A stretch of 64,000 nt of DNA from Chryseobacterium sp. H1D6B (GTDB taxonomy: Bacteria; Bacteroidota; Bacteroidia; Flavobacteriales; Weeksellaceae), in assembly GCF_029892445.1 (NCBI RefSeq), contig NZ_JARXVJ010000001.1, positions 3,162,001-3,226,000 of the forward strand, given 5' to 3'. The notes under the pieces were generated by a model that was not told the origin of the DNA, did not search any database, and saw nothing but the letters and a program-made list of their open reading frames with translations. Position numbers and translations under genes: made by a program. Positions 29,573-37,969 of this stretch are shown here, piece by piece. The first letter of the stretch is position 1. Each line of letters starts with the position of its first letter.

Positions 29573-29755
29573 ATGTTGAAAAATGTTCTTACAATCAAAA
29601 GCTTGAATAGAGCAGCTCTCAGAGAAATCAATGGCGGGGTAAGACCTCCGGTAAATTGTAATTTTCTTTGTGGAGGCGGTCGAGTACCTTCGAATATACC
29701 CGGTGTTGGTGATGTATGTACTCCCGATAGATCTCTATGCTGTATCTGTTTCTAA
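29573..29755 (+). CDS. Cys-rich peptide with double-glycine leader (bacteriocin-like), 2
   Basis: A 60-residue precursor. The leader, MLKNVLTIKSLNRAALREI then NGG (22 residues), ends in Gly-Gly, with the Leu/Arg/Glu pattern of flavobacterial GG leaders. The 38-residue core begins VRPPVNC and has six Cys, including a CC pair near the end (LCCICF) and a Gly-rich turn (CGGGRVP). It shares the leader type but little core sequence with peptide 1. It is framed by an inverted-repeat promoter region and a terminator 10 bases after the stop. No exporter or modifying enzyme is in the window. Confidence 0.75.
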   Translation: MLKNVLTIKSLNRAALREINGGVRPPVNCNFLCGGGRVPSNIPGVGDVCTPDRSLCCICF

Positions 29756-29763
29756 CTAAAAAG

Positions 29764-29795
29764 AAAACCGCAGAATTATCTGCGGTTTTTTTTAT
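29764..29795. terminator. Terminator between peptide gene 2 and gcvT
   Basis: Arms AAAACCGCAG and CTGCGGTTTT with a 5-base loop, long T-run on the + strand. Convergent, so it could also serve gcvT. Confidence 0.88.
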
Positions 29796-29813
29796 TGCTG
29801 AATGAGTGTTATC

Positions 29814-30890
29814 CTAAATAAAAGGCATTTTCACTACTTTCGCAGGAATATTTTTATTTCTAACCTGAATGAAAATTTCAGAACCTAATTTGAAATATGG
29901 CTTGTCAACATACGCTATTCCTAATCCAATTTTTTTCATAGGAGACTGTGTTCCGGAAGTTACTTTTCCAATTACATTTCCTTCTGCATCTACTACAGGG
30001 TAGTCGTGTCTTGGAACTCCTTTGTCCTGTAATTCGAACCCAACTAGTTTTCTAGTCACTCCTTCTTCTTTTTGTTTTGCGAAGATATCCTTAGAAACAA
30101 AATCTTTATCGAATTTCGTGATCCATCCTAATCCTGCTTCAATAGGAGAGGTGGTATCATCGATGTCCATTCCATAAAGACAGAAACCTTTTTCAAGTCT
30201 TAAAGTATCTCTGGCAGCAAGACCGCAAGGAATAATTCCTTCATTTTCTCCAGCCTTAATGATTTCGTCCCAAAGCTTTTCAGCGTGATCATTGTTGAAA
30301 TAAATTTCAAAACCCCCGCTTCCTGTGTATCCTGTATTTGAAATAATTACATTTTCTACTCCTGCAACACTTCCTACAGTGAAGTTATAGTATGGGATTT
30401 CAGCTAAATTAGTTTCAGTAAGTTTTTGTAAAATCTCAGTTGCTTTCGGTCCCTGTACAGCCAATAAAGACATTTCATCAGAAGCATTGGTCATTTTAGC
30501 TCCAAAAGTATTGTATTTAGAGATGTGGTTCCAGTCTTTATCAATATTGGAAGCATTTACAACCACGAAATATTTATCATCTTCCATTTTGTAAACAATA
30601 AGATCATCTACAATTCCTCCATTTTCATTGGGAAGGCAAGAATATTGAGCTTTTCCGTTTTCTAATGCATCTACGTTGTTAGTAGTAACAAACTGTAAAA
30701 GGTCTTTAGAACCCGGCCCTTCAATAAAAAATTGTCCCATGTGAGAAACATCGAACAATCCTGCTTTTTCTCTTACTGCAAAATGTTCTTCTGTAACTCC
30801 AGAATATTGTACAGGCATTTCAAAACCTGCAAAAGGTACTATTTTCGCTCCTAAAGAAACGTGTTTGTCGTACAAGGCTGTTTTCTTCAT
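29814..30890 (-). CDS. gcvT: Aminomethyltransferase (glycine cleavage T protein)
   Basis: Folate-binding T protein of the glycine cleavage system: takes the aminomethyl group from the H protein, yielding ammonia and methylene-tetrahydrofolate. At 358 residues it is full length. Visible family features are MPVQYSGV near residue 26, FDVSHMGQ near 47 and the C-terminal GKVTSGTQSPMKKIGLG. gcvH and gcvP are not in the window, as is usual in this group. It lies eight bases after a secreted-protein gene and downstream of idi, so it is the last gene of an idi-secreted-gcvT operon. Confidence 0.95.
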   Translation of the reverse strand: MKKTALYDKHVSLGAKIVPFAGFEMPVQYSGVTEEHFAVREKAGLFDVSHMGQFFIEGPGSKDLLQFVTTNNVDALENGKAQYSCLPNENGGIVDDLIVYKMEDDKYFVVVNASNIDKDWNHISKYNTFGAKMTNASDEMSLLAVQGPKATEILQKLTETNLAEIPYYNFTVGSVAGVENVIISNTGYTGSGGFEIYFNNDHAEKLWDEIIKAGENEGIIPCGLAARDTLRLEKGFCLYGMDIDDTTSPIEAGLGWITKFDKDFVSKDIFAKQKEEGVTRKLVGFELQDKGVPRHDYPVVDAEGNVIGKVTSGTQSPMKKIGLGIAYVDKPYFKLGSEIFIQVRNKNIPAKVVKMPFI

Positions 30891-30898
30891 GTTTATTT

Positions 30899-31375
30899 TT
30901 ATTTCTTTATTTTAAAACTGTTAAAGGTTTCGTTGAAAAGGTTCATGTAATTTCCATTCCAGTATTTCTGCTCGCAGTTGATGGTAACCAGATAAAGATC
31001 TTTTTCCTTCTGAAAAACTTTAGTGATCCAGAAAACTTTTCCTTTTTCATCAAAATAGTCGTAACTATATTCTGTATATCCTTTTTTACTGCTTTTACTT
31101 TTTACTTTGTTTTCTTCATCAGAAGATTTATAAAGAGCAAGGATGAATTTTTTTGTTTCTGTTTTTGGGAGATTTAAATCATGGTATTCTGAAATGGTGA
31201 TGGCGCCGATTTCATTGTCAGGAAATATATTCACAATATCCTTGTCATTCATGATTTTCCAGAGATCAGGTGCTGCAATAGAGTAATTCTGGCTGTCATA
31301 TACTTTGGTCTGCGCTTTTTGGGCAAAAGAAAAAGTACTCCATAAAAATGTAAATAATAATACGGCTTTATTCAT
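30899..31375 (-). CDS. Secreted protein of unknown function between idi and gcvT
   Basis: A 158-residue protein with a signal peptide (MNKAVLLFTFLWSTFSFAQ) and a soluble beta-rich domain. The pattern YDSQNYSIAAPDLWKI followed by strands and a terminal F-N-E-T-F-N-S-F-K helix recalls PsbP/DUF1795-like small domains, but the match is by eye only. It lies 8 bases before gcvT and about 7 bases after idi on the same strand. Function unknown; no Cys pair other than one internal Cys. Confidence 0.72.
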   Translation of the reverse strand: MNKAVLLFTFLWSTFSFAQKAQTKVYDSQNYSIAAPDLWKIMNDKDIVNIFPDNEIGAITISEYHDLNLPKTETKKFILALYKSSDEENKVKSKSSKKGYTEYSYDYFDEKGKVFWITKVFQKEKDLYLVTINCEQKYWNGNYMNLFNETFNSFKIKK

Positions 31376-31382
31376 TCTGATT

Positions 31383-31892
31383 CTAAAAATGGTGTTTGTA
31401 TTCTTCCAAAATGATTTTAAACCATTCCGTGAAATTCTCGGGATGCTCTGCTATTTCTTTATTCAGATCTTCTATGGAAATATATCTTACTTCTTCCACT
31501 TCGTCTGTATTAAGATTGAAGCTGTTTTCATAGATTCCTGTGAACACATGGTCTAATTCATGTTCCCAAAGATTTCCTCCAACATCTGCTTTGTAGATAA
31601 AATTGAATTTTTCAGAAAGATCAGTCTGTATTCCCAATTCTTCATCCAATCTTCGCTTGGCACCGTCTAAGTAACTCTCTCCATTTCTAGGATGAGAGCA
31701 CACGGCATTCGTCCATTGGTTTGGAGAGTGATATTTTGCTGAAGCTCTTTTTTGTAAGAGCATTTCACCTTTTGTATTAAATAAAAAAATGGAGAAAGCA
31801 CGGTGCAGTAAGCCGTTAATGTGAGCCTGCTGCTTTTCCATTAAACCCAAAACGTGATCTTCAGGGGTTACTAAAACTACAAATTCTTCCAT
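31383..31892 (-). CDS. idi: Isopentenyl-diphosphate delta-isomerase, type 1
   Basis: Nudix-fold enzyme that interconverts IPP and DMAPP for isoprenoids such as menaquinone. The 169-residue protein has the active-site Cys65 (NAVCSHPRNGE), the Nudix-like segment with E-E-L-G near residue 85, and the acidic EHELDHVF motif that holds the catalytic Glu. First gene of the idi-secreted-gcvT operon. A minus-strand TACATTTG box at 31898-31905 ends only five bases before its ATG. Confidence 0.93.
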   Translation of the reverse strand: MEEFVVLVTPEDHVLGLMEKQQAHINGLLHRAFSIFLFNTKGEMLLQKRASAKYHSPNQWTNAVCSHPRNGESYLDGAKRRLDEELGIQTDLSEKFNFIYKADVGGNLWEHELDHVFTGIYENSFNLNTDEVEEVRYISIEDLNKEIAEHPENFTEWFKIILEEYKHHF

Positions 31893-31897
31893 TCCTA

Positions 31898-31905
31898 CAA
31901 ATGTA
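31898..31905 (-). promoter_or_regulatory. -7 box of the idi operon, five bases before ATG
   Basis: TACATTTG on the minus strand matches TAnnTTTG. Short spacing suggests a leaderless idi message. Confidence 0.48.
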
Positions 31906-31963
31906 AGTTTAATAAATGTATTTCTAAAATTTTTGAGAATGTGATTAATATCAGTTTTATACC

Positions 31964-32569
31964 TTATTTATCAATTAACTTTCCGATTTTGACAAAAATC
32001 ACAGATAAAACAATAAAGAATACAGCTATCCAGAAAGCATTCATTAAGGCTTTTGCAATGCCGAGATCAGCGACATTAATAAACGGATAAGGATAGGAAC
32101 CCGAAATAGTACCGCGGATTAAAATATAAACAAGATAAAGGAGGGGATAAATTGTCCATTTTGGAATTAATTGATAAGTTAAGTTTTTCTTATCCTCATA
32201 CAAATACCAGTAAATTAAAGTGAATACTGGAATTAGACTATGCAGTAATTCGTTAGCTGTCCACTGCATACCTGTTAATTCCCCTGAGCGGAGGAGAAGC
32301 TGATAAATAATTCCTACCACAAGTATATAAATGGTAATAGCTGTCAGTCTTCCTGATGATCTGCTTTTTATTGAATTTATAGTAAATACTTCACGGGTAA
32401 AATAAACAGCAACAAGTAAATTCGTAAGAATAGTAAAATAGCTGAAATAGTTAATCGTGATTTCTATCGTTGTCGTTTCCCGGCTTTGCAGCATCAAATA
32501 ATATTGTGCAGCTAAAGCAAACCAGCCCAATAGAGAAAAAATTAATGCTAAGATTCTTTTTGTATTCAT
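31964..32569 (-). CDS. Pr6Pr-family membrane protein
   Basis: A 201-residue multi-pass membrane protein with about six hydrophobic segments. The ATG at 32569 (MNTKRILALIFSLLGWF) gives a normal first helix; the frame is open upstream but adds only a short hydrophobic run. The motif NYFSYFTILTNLLVAVYF and a later ELLHSLIPVFTLIYWYLYEDK resemble Pr6Pr (FAR-17a/AIG1-like) proteins. No role is known to me for bacterial members. Alone on its strand between the idi operon and the HAD gene. Confidence 0.72.
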   Translation of the reverse strand: MNTKRILALIFSLLGWFALAAQYYLMLQSRETTTIEITINYFSYFTILTNLLVAVYFTREVFTINSIKSRSSGRLTAITIYILVVGIIYQLLLRSGELTGMQWTANELLHSLIPVFTLIYWYLYEDKKNLTYQLIPKWTIYPLLYLVYILIRGTISGSYPYPFINVADLGIAKALMNAFWIAVFFIVLSVIFVKIGKLIDK

Positions 32570-32782
32570 GATCAGCTTTTTATTAACTATAAAAATAATA
32601 AACTTTATTTCATGTGTAAATAGAATCACAAAAAAGAAAAATATTAATCATAATTGCATAAATAGTAAAACTAATAGGTATTTTATTCATTAAATACTGT
32701 TTTATATAGTATGATTTTAACATAAACTAAGTTTAACAAAGCTTATCGATGTAAAAATCGTAACTTCGCAATTCAAAATTTA

Positions 32783-33187
32783 ATGATGGAGTTAGATTAC
32801 ATTGAACATATAAGTCCGATACTTAAGGACGGAGTAAAAAATTACTTAATAGATATCGACGGAACCATTACAGATGATGTTCCTAATGAAGAACCAGAAA
32901 GAATGGTAACCTGCGAACCTTATCCTGATGCGTTGGAAACCGTAAATAAATGGTACGATGAAGGACACCAGATCTGCTTTTTTACCTCGAGAACCGAAAA
33001 TCTAAAACAAATCACCATAGACTGGCTGGATAAGCACGGGTTTAAATACCACAGTGTCTTATGCGGAAAACCAAGAGGAGGGAATTACCACTGGATCGAT
33101 AATCATCTGGTAAGAGCAACAAGATATAAAGGAAAATTTACAGATCTTGTAGAAAAACAGGTGACTATCGAAGTTTTTAAAGATTAA
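32783..33187 (+). CDS. Small HAD-superfamily phosphatase-like protein
   Basis: A 134-residue cytoplasmic protein of the HAD fold. The catalytic loop is Asp24-Ile-Asp26-Gly-Thr (LIDIDGTIT), followed by FFTSRT (motif II, near residue 72) and a later WIDNH acidic segment (motif IV-like). It lacks a cap domain. Related flavobacterial proteins are often labelled phosphoheptose isomerase in databases, which the sequence does not support. Substrate unknown. serA begins 56 bases downstream on the same strand. Confidence 0.8.
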   Translation: MMELDYIEHISPILKDGVKNYLIDIDGTITDDVPNEEPERMVTCEPYPDALETVNKWYDEGHQICFFTSRTENLKQITIDWLDKHGFKYHSVLCGKPRGGNYHWIDNHLVRATRYKGKFTDLVEKQVTIEVFKD

Positions 33188-33243
33188 AAAATATCAATGA
33201 AACGCTTGGTTTTATTGATCTAAATTAAATATATAAGTTCTAA

Positions 33244-34203
33244 ATGAAAGTTTTAGCAAACGACGGATTGGATCAATCAGGGATTGATGCCTTAACTGAA
33301 AAAGGATTTGAAGTGATCACTGCAAAAGTTCCCCAGGAATTTTTAGCAGATTATATCAACGAGCACAAAATCCGTACTTTATTAGTACGCAGTGCAACGC
33401 AGGTAAGAAAAGATCTTATTGATAACTGTCCGTCGATAGAAATTATCGGAAGAGGCGGTGTAGGAATGGATAATATTGATGTAGACTATGCAAGAGGAAA
33501 AGGAATCCACGTGATCAATACGCCTTCTGCATCTTCAGAATCTGTTGCAGAACTTGTTTTTGCCCACCTATTTTCTGGAGCAAGATTTTTGCAGGATTCT
33601 AACAGAAAAATGCCTGTAGTAGGAGATACAGAATTTGCAGGACTTAAAAAAGCATATGCAGCCGGAATAGAATTAAGAGGAAAAACCATCGGAATTGTTG
33701 GGATGGGAAGAATCGGACAGGAGGTTGCAAGAATCGCTTTAGGTCTTGGAATGAGAGTGATTGCGGCTGATAATAATGTTGGAAAAGCAAGCATTAAAGT
33801 GAAATTTTACAATAATCAGTTCATTAACGTTGATATTGAAACTGAATCTCTGCAGGATGTATTGAAGCACTCAGATTTTATTACCCTTCATGTTCCGGCT
33901 CAAAAAGACGGCTATATGATTGGAAAAAATGAATTTGAAATCATGAAAGACGGCGTAGCTGTTGTGAACTGTTCAAGAGGCGGTGTGATCGACGAGCAGG
34001 CTTTAATTGAAGCTCTGGATTCTGGAAAAGTAAAATTTGCAGGACTGGATGTTTTCATTAACGAACCCACTCCTTCTAAGGAAATTCTAAATCATTCTAA
34101 AATTTCTTTAACCCCCCATACAGGAGCATCAACATTGGAGGCGCAGGATAGAATCGGCCTTTCTCTGGCAGAGCAGATTTCAAGTATTTTACAGATCCAC
34201 TAA
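33244..34203 (+). CDS. serA: D-3-phosphoglycerate dehydrogenase-type 2-hydroxyacid dehydrogenase
   Basis: NAD-dependent 2-hydroxyacid dehydrogenase, probably making 3-phosphohydroxypyruvate for serine synthesis. The 319 residues show the Rossmann motif GIVGMGRIGQ, the substrate-side RGGVGMDNIDVDYA, the NAD-site NCSRGGVIDE and the catalytic His in LTPHTGAST. It is the short form without C-terminal ACT domain. serC is not next to it, so another 2-hydroxyacid could be the substrate, but the family fit to SerA is good. Confidence 0.87.
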   Translation: MKVLANDGLDQSGIDALTEKGFEVITAKVPQEFLADYINEHKIRTLLVRSATQVRKDLIDNCPSIEIIGRGGVGMDNIDVDYARGKGIHVINTPSASSESVAELVFAHLFSGARFLQDSNRKMPVVGDTEFAGLKKAYAAGIELRGKTIGIVGMGRIGQEVARIALGLGMRVIAADNNVGKASIKVKFYNNQFINVDIETESLQDVLKHSDFITLHVPAQKDGYMIGKNEFEIMKDGVAVVNCSRGGVIDEQALIEALDSGKVKFAGLDVFINEPTPSKEILNHSKISLTPHTGASTLEAQDRIGLSLAEQISSILQIH

Positions 34204-34233
34204 TAATGTAATAACGATCTGATGTAAGCATAA

Positions 34234-34259
34234 AAAAACACCTCAATTGAGGTGTTTTT
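34234..34259. terminator. Terminator between serA and mscL
   Basis: Arms AAAAACACCTCA and GAGGTGTTTTT with an ATT turn, symmetrical A and T tracts; convergent genes on both sides. Confidence 0.87.
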
Positions 34260-34263
34260 CGTT

Positions 34264-34641
34264 TTATATATTTTTGCTTTTTAACAAATCTCTGATTTCT
34301 GTTAATAATTTTTGGTCATCCGTAGGACCTGTTGGTGCTGTTTCTTTTGGTTTCGAAATTTTATTGATTCCTTTAATCATCATAAATAAAACTAAAGCAA
34401 TACATAAGAAATTGATTACTGCTGCCAAAAAGTTACCATAAGTAACCCCATTCCAGACCAGACCTTTAATATTCTCTGCTCCTGCTGCTTTTAGAGCTGG
34501 ATTCAACAGAAGCGGTGTAATCACATCTTCTACAAATGATGATACGATTTTACCAAAAGCTGCTCCAATGATTACCCCTACTGCAAGATCAATAACATTG
34601 CCTTTGACAGCAAATTCTTTAAACTCTTTAATAAATCCCAT
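34264..34641 (-). CDS. mscL: Large-conductance mechanosensitive channel
   Basis: Inner-membrane channel that opens under osmotic down-shock. The 125-residue protein has the family N-terminus GFIKEFKEFAVKGNVIDLAVG, here split by the first helix with VGVIIGAAFGKIVSS, a loop with LLLNPALKAAG, the second helix (FLAAVINFLCIALVLFMMI) and a C-terminal helical bundle. Length and layout are normal. A minus-strand TACTTTTG box at 34669-34676 lies 27 bases before the ATG. Confidence 0.94.
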   Translation of the reverse strand: MGFIKEFKEFAVKGNVIDLAVGVIIGAAFGKIVSSFVEDVITPLLLNPALKAAGAENIKGLVWNGVTYGNFLAAVINFLCIALVLFMMIKGINKISKPKETAPTGPTDDQKLLTEIRDLLKSKNI

Positions 34642-34774
34642 AATTCATATTTTTTTAATTGTTATAGACAAAAGTATGATTTAAAAACTTAATCTTCAAT
34701 ATTTTTAGAAAGTTTTGAGTGTAAAATTCTATACTTATTGAATTATAATCATTAAATTTAATAAAACTAAATCA

Positions 34775-36292
34775 ATGAAAATCTTCACTTCAGAACAGAT
34801 CCGTCTGTGTGACCAATACACGATTTTGAATGAACCCATTTCTTCTATCCAGCTGATGGAGAGGGCTGCGCAGGCCTGCGTTCATTGGATCTCTGAAAAC
34901 TGTATGCACCATAAGAAGTTTGCTGTTTTCTGCGGGAATGGAAATAATGGAGGCGATGGATTTGCAGTCGCAAGAATGTTATATCTAAAAGGGTTTGATG
35001 TAGATGTGTTTTCTAGTGACAGCAAAAAGAAGCTTTCAGACGATGCTTTGGTTAATTTTAAAAAGCTTAAAGATTTCTCAGGAATATCTGTAAAAGATTT
35101 TAAAGAAACAGTTCATTATAATTTTGATACTAAAACGGTCATTATTGATGCTCTTTTTGGAACTGGATTGTCAAGGGAATTGGAAGGCGAAAATAAAGAG
35201 TTAATTGATCTGTTAAATTTAAAAAACAATATTAAAATTTCGATAGACACTCCTTCAGGATTGTTTTCTGATAGTATTTCTGATGAGAATTCAGTTATTT
35301 TTAAAACAGATTATACCTTAAGTTTTCAGTTTTGGAAAAAAAGCTTTCTGCATCCGGAAACTGGAAAATATACAGGGAAAGTTATCATTTTGGATATTAA
35401 TTTAAACAAAGATTATATTTCTGATACGGAGACAAATGATTATGTGATAAGTGATGATGCAGTAGAAAAGATCTTTAAACCAAGATCAGAATTTTCTCAC
35501 AAAGGAACGTATGGCAGAGCCGTCATTACAGCTGGAAGCTATGGGAAGATAGGGGCTGCAGTTTTAGCTGTAAAATCAGCTCTTAAAACGGGTGCAGGAC
35601 TTACTTTTGTACTTGCTCCAAAATGCGGTTATGAAATTCTTCAGACCTCTTGTCCTGAAGCGATGTTCATAGAAGGCGGAAGTGAATTTATTAAGAATTT
35701 TGAAATACAGGAGGATTCTGTGTATGGAGTAGGACCTGGCTTAGGAACCCATCCAGAAACTGAAAAATCTTTTATAAAATTCTTGAAGGACTACAAGAGA
35801 CCGCTGGTTTTAGATGCAGATGCGCTGAATATTATTTCTCAAGACAGGAAAAATTTAAAACTCATTCCAAAGGGATCCATTATTTCACCGCATCCAAAAG
35901 AATTTGAACGCCTTTTTGGGACTTCTAAGAATTCATTTGAGCGTTTGTCAATGGCTGTGAAAAAAGCAGATGAACTTGATATTTATATTGTTTTGAAGGA
36001 TCATCATACACAGATTGTTACTCCTCAAGGAAATGTGTATTACAATATTACCGGGAACGCTGGACTGGCTAAAGGAGGAAGCGGAGATGTTTTAACCGGT
36101 GTTTTAACTTCTCTTCTTGCTCAAGGGTATGCAGCAGAAAATGCGGCTCTTTTAGGAGTCTGGCTACACGGAAAAGCTGGTGATTTAGCGGCTGAAAAAT
36201 ATTCTAAAGAAGCGATGCTTCCTACTGATATCATTAATGAATTCGGAAATGTTTTAGAAATGATCAACAAAAAAGTCACAATAAAATTGTGA
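34775..36292 (+). CDS. nnr: Bifunctional NAD(P)H-hydrate repair enzyme (epimerase + ADP-dependent dehydratase)
   Basis: Repairs hydrated NADH and NADPH (NADHX/NADPHX). Residues 1 to about 215 form the YjeF_N epimerase domain, with CGNGNNGGDGFAVARMLY near residue 49 and IDALFGTGLSREL near residue 127. The rest is the ribokinase-like dehydratase domain, with GRAVITAGSYGKIGAA near 245, DADALN near 349 and the C-terminal NAGLAKGGSGDVLTG. The length of 505 is typical for the fused protein. Monocistronic, converging on lgt. Confidence 0.94.
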   Translation: MKIFTSEQIRLCDQYTILNEPISSIQLMERAAQACVHWISENCMHHKKFAVFCGNGNNGGDGFAVARMLYLKGFDVDVFSSDSKKKLSDDALVNFKKLKDFSGISVKDFKETVHYNFDTKTVIIDALFGTGLSRELEGENKELIDLLNLKNNIKISIDTPSGLFSDSISDENSVIFKTDYTLSFQFWKKSFLHPETGKYTGKVIILDINLNKDYISDTETNDYVISDDAVEKIFKPRSEFSHKGTYGRAVITAGSYGKIGAAVLAVKSALKTGAGLTFVLAPKCGYEILQTSCPEAMFIEGGSEFIKNFEIQEDSVYGVGPGLGTHPETEKSFIKFLKDYKRPLVLDADALNIISQDRKNLKLIPKGSIISPHPKEFERLFGTSKNSFERLSMAVKKADELDIYIVLKDHHTQIVTPQGNVYYNITGNAGLAKGGSGDVLTGVLTSLLAQGYAAENAALLGVWLHGKAGDLAAEKYSKEAMLPTDIINEFGNVLEMINKKVTIKL

Positions 36293-36318
36293 CTTTAGTT
36301 TTTTATTTTGAAAGAAGC

Positions 36319-37587
36319 TTACTCTGGTTTAGCATTTTCCTCTTCAGTGATTTTAAATTTCTTAGACATAATCATAATCACAAAACCTGCAATCATGAAA
36401 GGAATAGAAAGGATCTGTCCTGTATTTAATCCTGCAAATTCGATGAATTCGTCACCTTGAGGCATTTTCAAGAACTCTACAAAGAATCTGATTGCCCAAA
36501 GAATAATAAAGAATAATCCGAATAACCATCCCTGCTGGTATTTTTTGTTGGTTCTTCTATATAAGATCCATAATAAAATGAATAAACAGACATATCCAAA
36601 AGCTTCAAAAAGCTGTGTAGGATAACGCGGGACAGTAGCACCGTATTCACTGCTCTGCTGCGGGAAAAGTAACGCAAACGGGGAAGAAGGATCTACAGGT
36701 TTTCCTACGATCTCAGAATTGAAGAAATTACCCATTCTTACAAATGCACCTCCTAAAGAAACCACAATTCCTAATCTGTCATACACCCAGAACGGATTTT
36801 TCTTAATGATTTTAAACGAATAATAAAGGGTAGTAAGGATTAAAGCGATAGTTGCCCCGTGGCTCGCCAGTCCTGAAAATCCAGTGAATTTTAATCCGTT
36901 TTTTGTGCTGATCGGAAGAAATACACTCCAGAAATCTTCTTTGAATAATTCAGGCTGATAAAAAATAACGTGGCCTAATCTTGCTCCAAGTATCGTTCCT
37001 ATCAAGGTCCAAGTGAAAAGAGGTTCTAAATATTTCAGGTTGACATTATCAATTTTGAAAATTCTGGTCATTAATACATAGCCAAATCCAAAAGCGAAAA
37101 TAAACATCAAGCTGTAAAAATGCAGAGTGATCGGCCCTAAATGAATTCCTGTTGAAGGATCCCAGATTTTAAAAGGAGTTTCCAGTTCTACATGGTCAGA
37201 TGCTGCAATAGGTTTGCTTGATTTTACGGCATATTTAAATGTTTCAATATTTTCCGGAGTAGGTGCAGTTTCAATTAATTTGAAATTTTTATCAAAAAAT
37301 TGATACTTTCCTTCTTTGAATTTATTTAAAATGGATAAAGCATTTCCAAAATAAGAAGGCTCAAAATTTGACTTATTCAAAATAAGTAAAACGTTTGCAT
37401 CGATTTTCTTATCAGAAAAAGCATCCAGTTCACTAACTTCTGTTGTTGAATAAATTTTTACTGGTGTTTCTGTAGTATTTATTTTTAAAGTTCCGTCAGA
37501 CAGGCCGCCCGGATACTCCTGAGCAAAAAAGCATTGTGCTGTAAACGCAAATAATACAAGGTAAATTCTGAAAAAAATATTACTCAT
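36319..37587 (-). CDS. lgt: Prolipoprotein diacylglyceryl transferase with an extra N-terminal domain
   Basis: Inner-membrane enzyme that adds diacylglycerol to the lipobox Cys of prelipoproteins. The catalytic domain begins near residue 147 (GIHLGPITLHFYSLM) and has the signature GGAFVRMGNFFNSEIVGKP, which matches the GRIGNFINGE motif of E. coli Lgt. Ahead of it is a signal peptide (MSNIFFRIYLVLFAFTAQ) and about 120 residues of soluble sequence of unknown fold. I use the ATG at 37587 because the longer frame to 37647 would overlap yidD and bury the signal peptide. Total 422 residues against about 290 in E. coli. Confidence 0.9.
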   Translation of the reverse strand: MSNIFFRIYLVLFAFTAQCFFAQEYPGGLSDGTLKINTTETPVKIYSTTEVSELDAFSDKKIDANVLLILNKSNFEPSYFGNALSILNKFKEGKYQFFDKNFKLIETAPTPENIETFKYAVKSSKPIAASDHVELETPFKIWDPSTGIHLGPITLHFYSLMFIFAFGFGYVLMTRIFKIDNVNLKYLEPLFTWTLIGTILGARLGHVIFYQPELFKEDFWSVFLPISTKNGLKFTGFSGLASHGATIALILTTLYYSFKIIKKNPFWVYDRLGIVVSLGGAFVRMGNFFNSEIVGKPVDPSSPFALLFPQQSSEYGATVPRYPTQLFEAFGYVCLFILLWILYRRTNKKYQQGWLFGLFFIILWAIRFFVEFLKMPQGDEFIEFAGLNTGQILSIPFMIAGFVIMIMSKKFKITEEENAKPE

Positions 37588-37621
37588 TTCTATCTTTTTA
37601 ATTAATAGTTTGGTTTTTGAT

Positions 37622-37864
37622 TTAATTTTTTGGAGGTACAGGATCATAGCCGCTTCCTCCCCAAGGATGGCATTTTGAAATTCTTTTTATCCCCAGCCAA
37701 AATCCTTTAAAAATACCATGAACCTGTAGTGCTTGCAGCATATAATGCGAACAGGTGGGTTCGTACCTGCAGTTTTTTGGAAGTAAAGGCGAGATAAACC
37801 ATTGGTAAAATTTAATTAAAATTACCAGAGGAAAAGTGATGATTTTATTGAATGTAAGTTTCAA
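37622..37864 (-). CDS. yidD: Membrane protein insertion efficiency factor YidD
   Basis: Small membrane-associated protein helping YidC-dependent insertion. The 80 residues show the family core [22 protein letters not shown] and the C-terminal [12 protein letters not shown]. Start is TTG at 37864; no ATG lies between it and the promoter, where TATTTTTG on the minus strand (37872-37879) ends seven bases before. lgt starts about 35 bases downstream, so the two may be one operon. Confidence 0.93.
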   Translation of the reverse strand: MKLTFNKIITFPLVILIKFYQWFISPLLPKNCRYEPTCSHYMLQALQVHGIFKGFWLGIKRISKCHPWGGSGYDPVPPKN

Positions 37865-37969
37865 AACAATGCAAAAATAGGGTAAAAAAATGAAAATTAG
37901 TTTAAATTTGTTATAAGTTTCAGGGAGACAGAACCTGAATCATTCATTAAAAAAATAGAAATAAATATC

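Noticed and set aside
29431..29631. Reverse-strand 66-residue frame across peptide gene 2
   Set aside because: It overlaps the GG-leader gene and the inverted repeat, has no recognisable domain, and looks like a chance frame.
26222..29755. Complete bacteriocin gene cluster
   Set aside because: The genes between the two peptides encode a YeiH transporter, a LysR regulator, a thioesterase and an ArsC-like protein; none is a known peptide maturation or immunity component.
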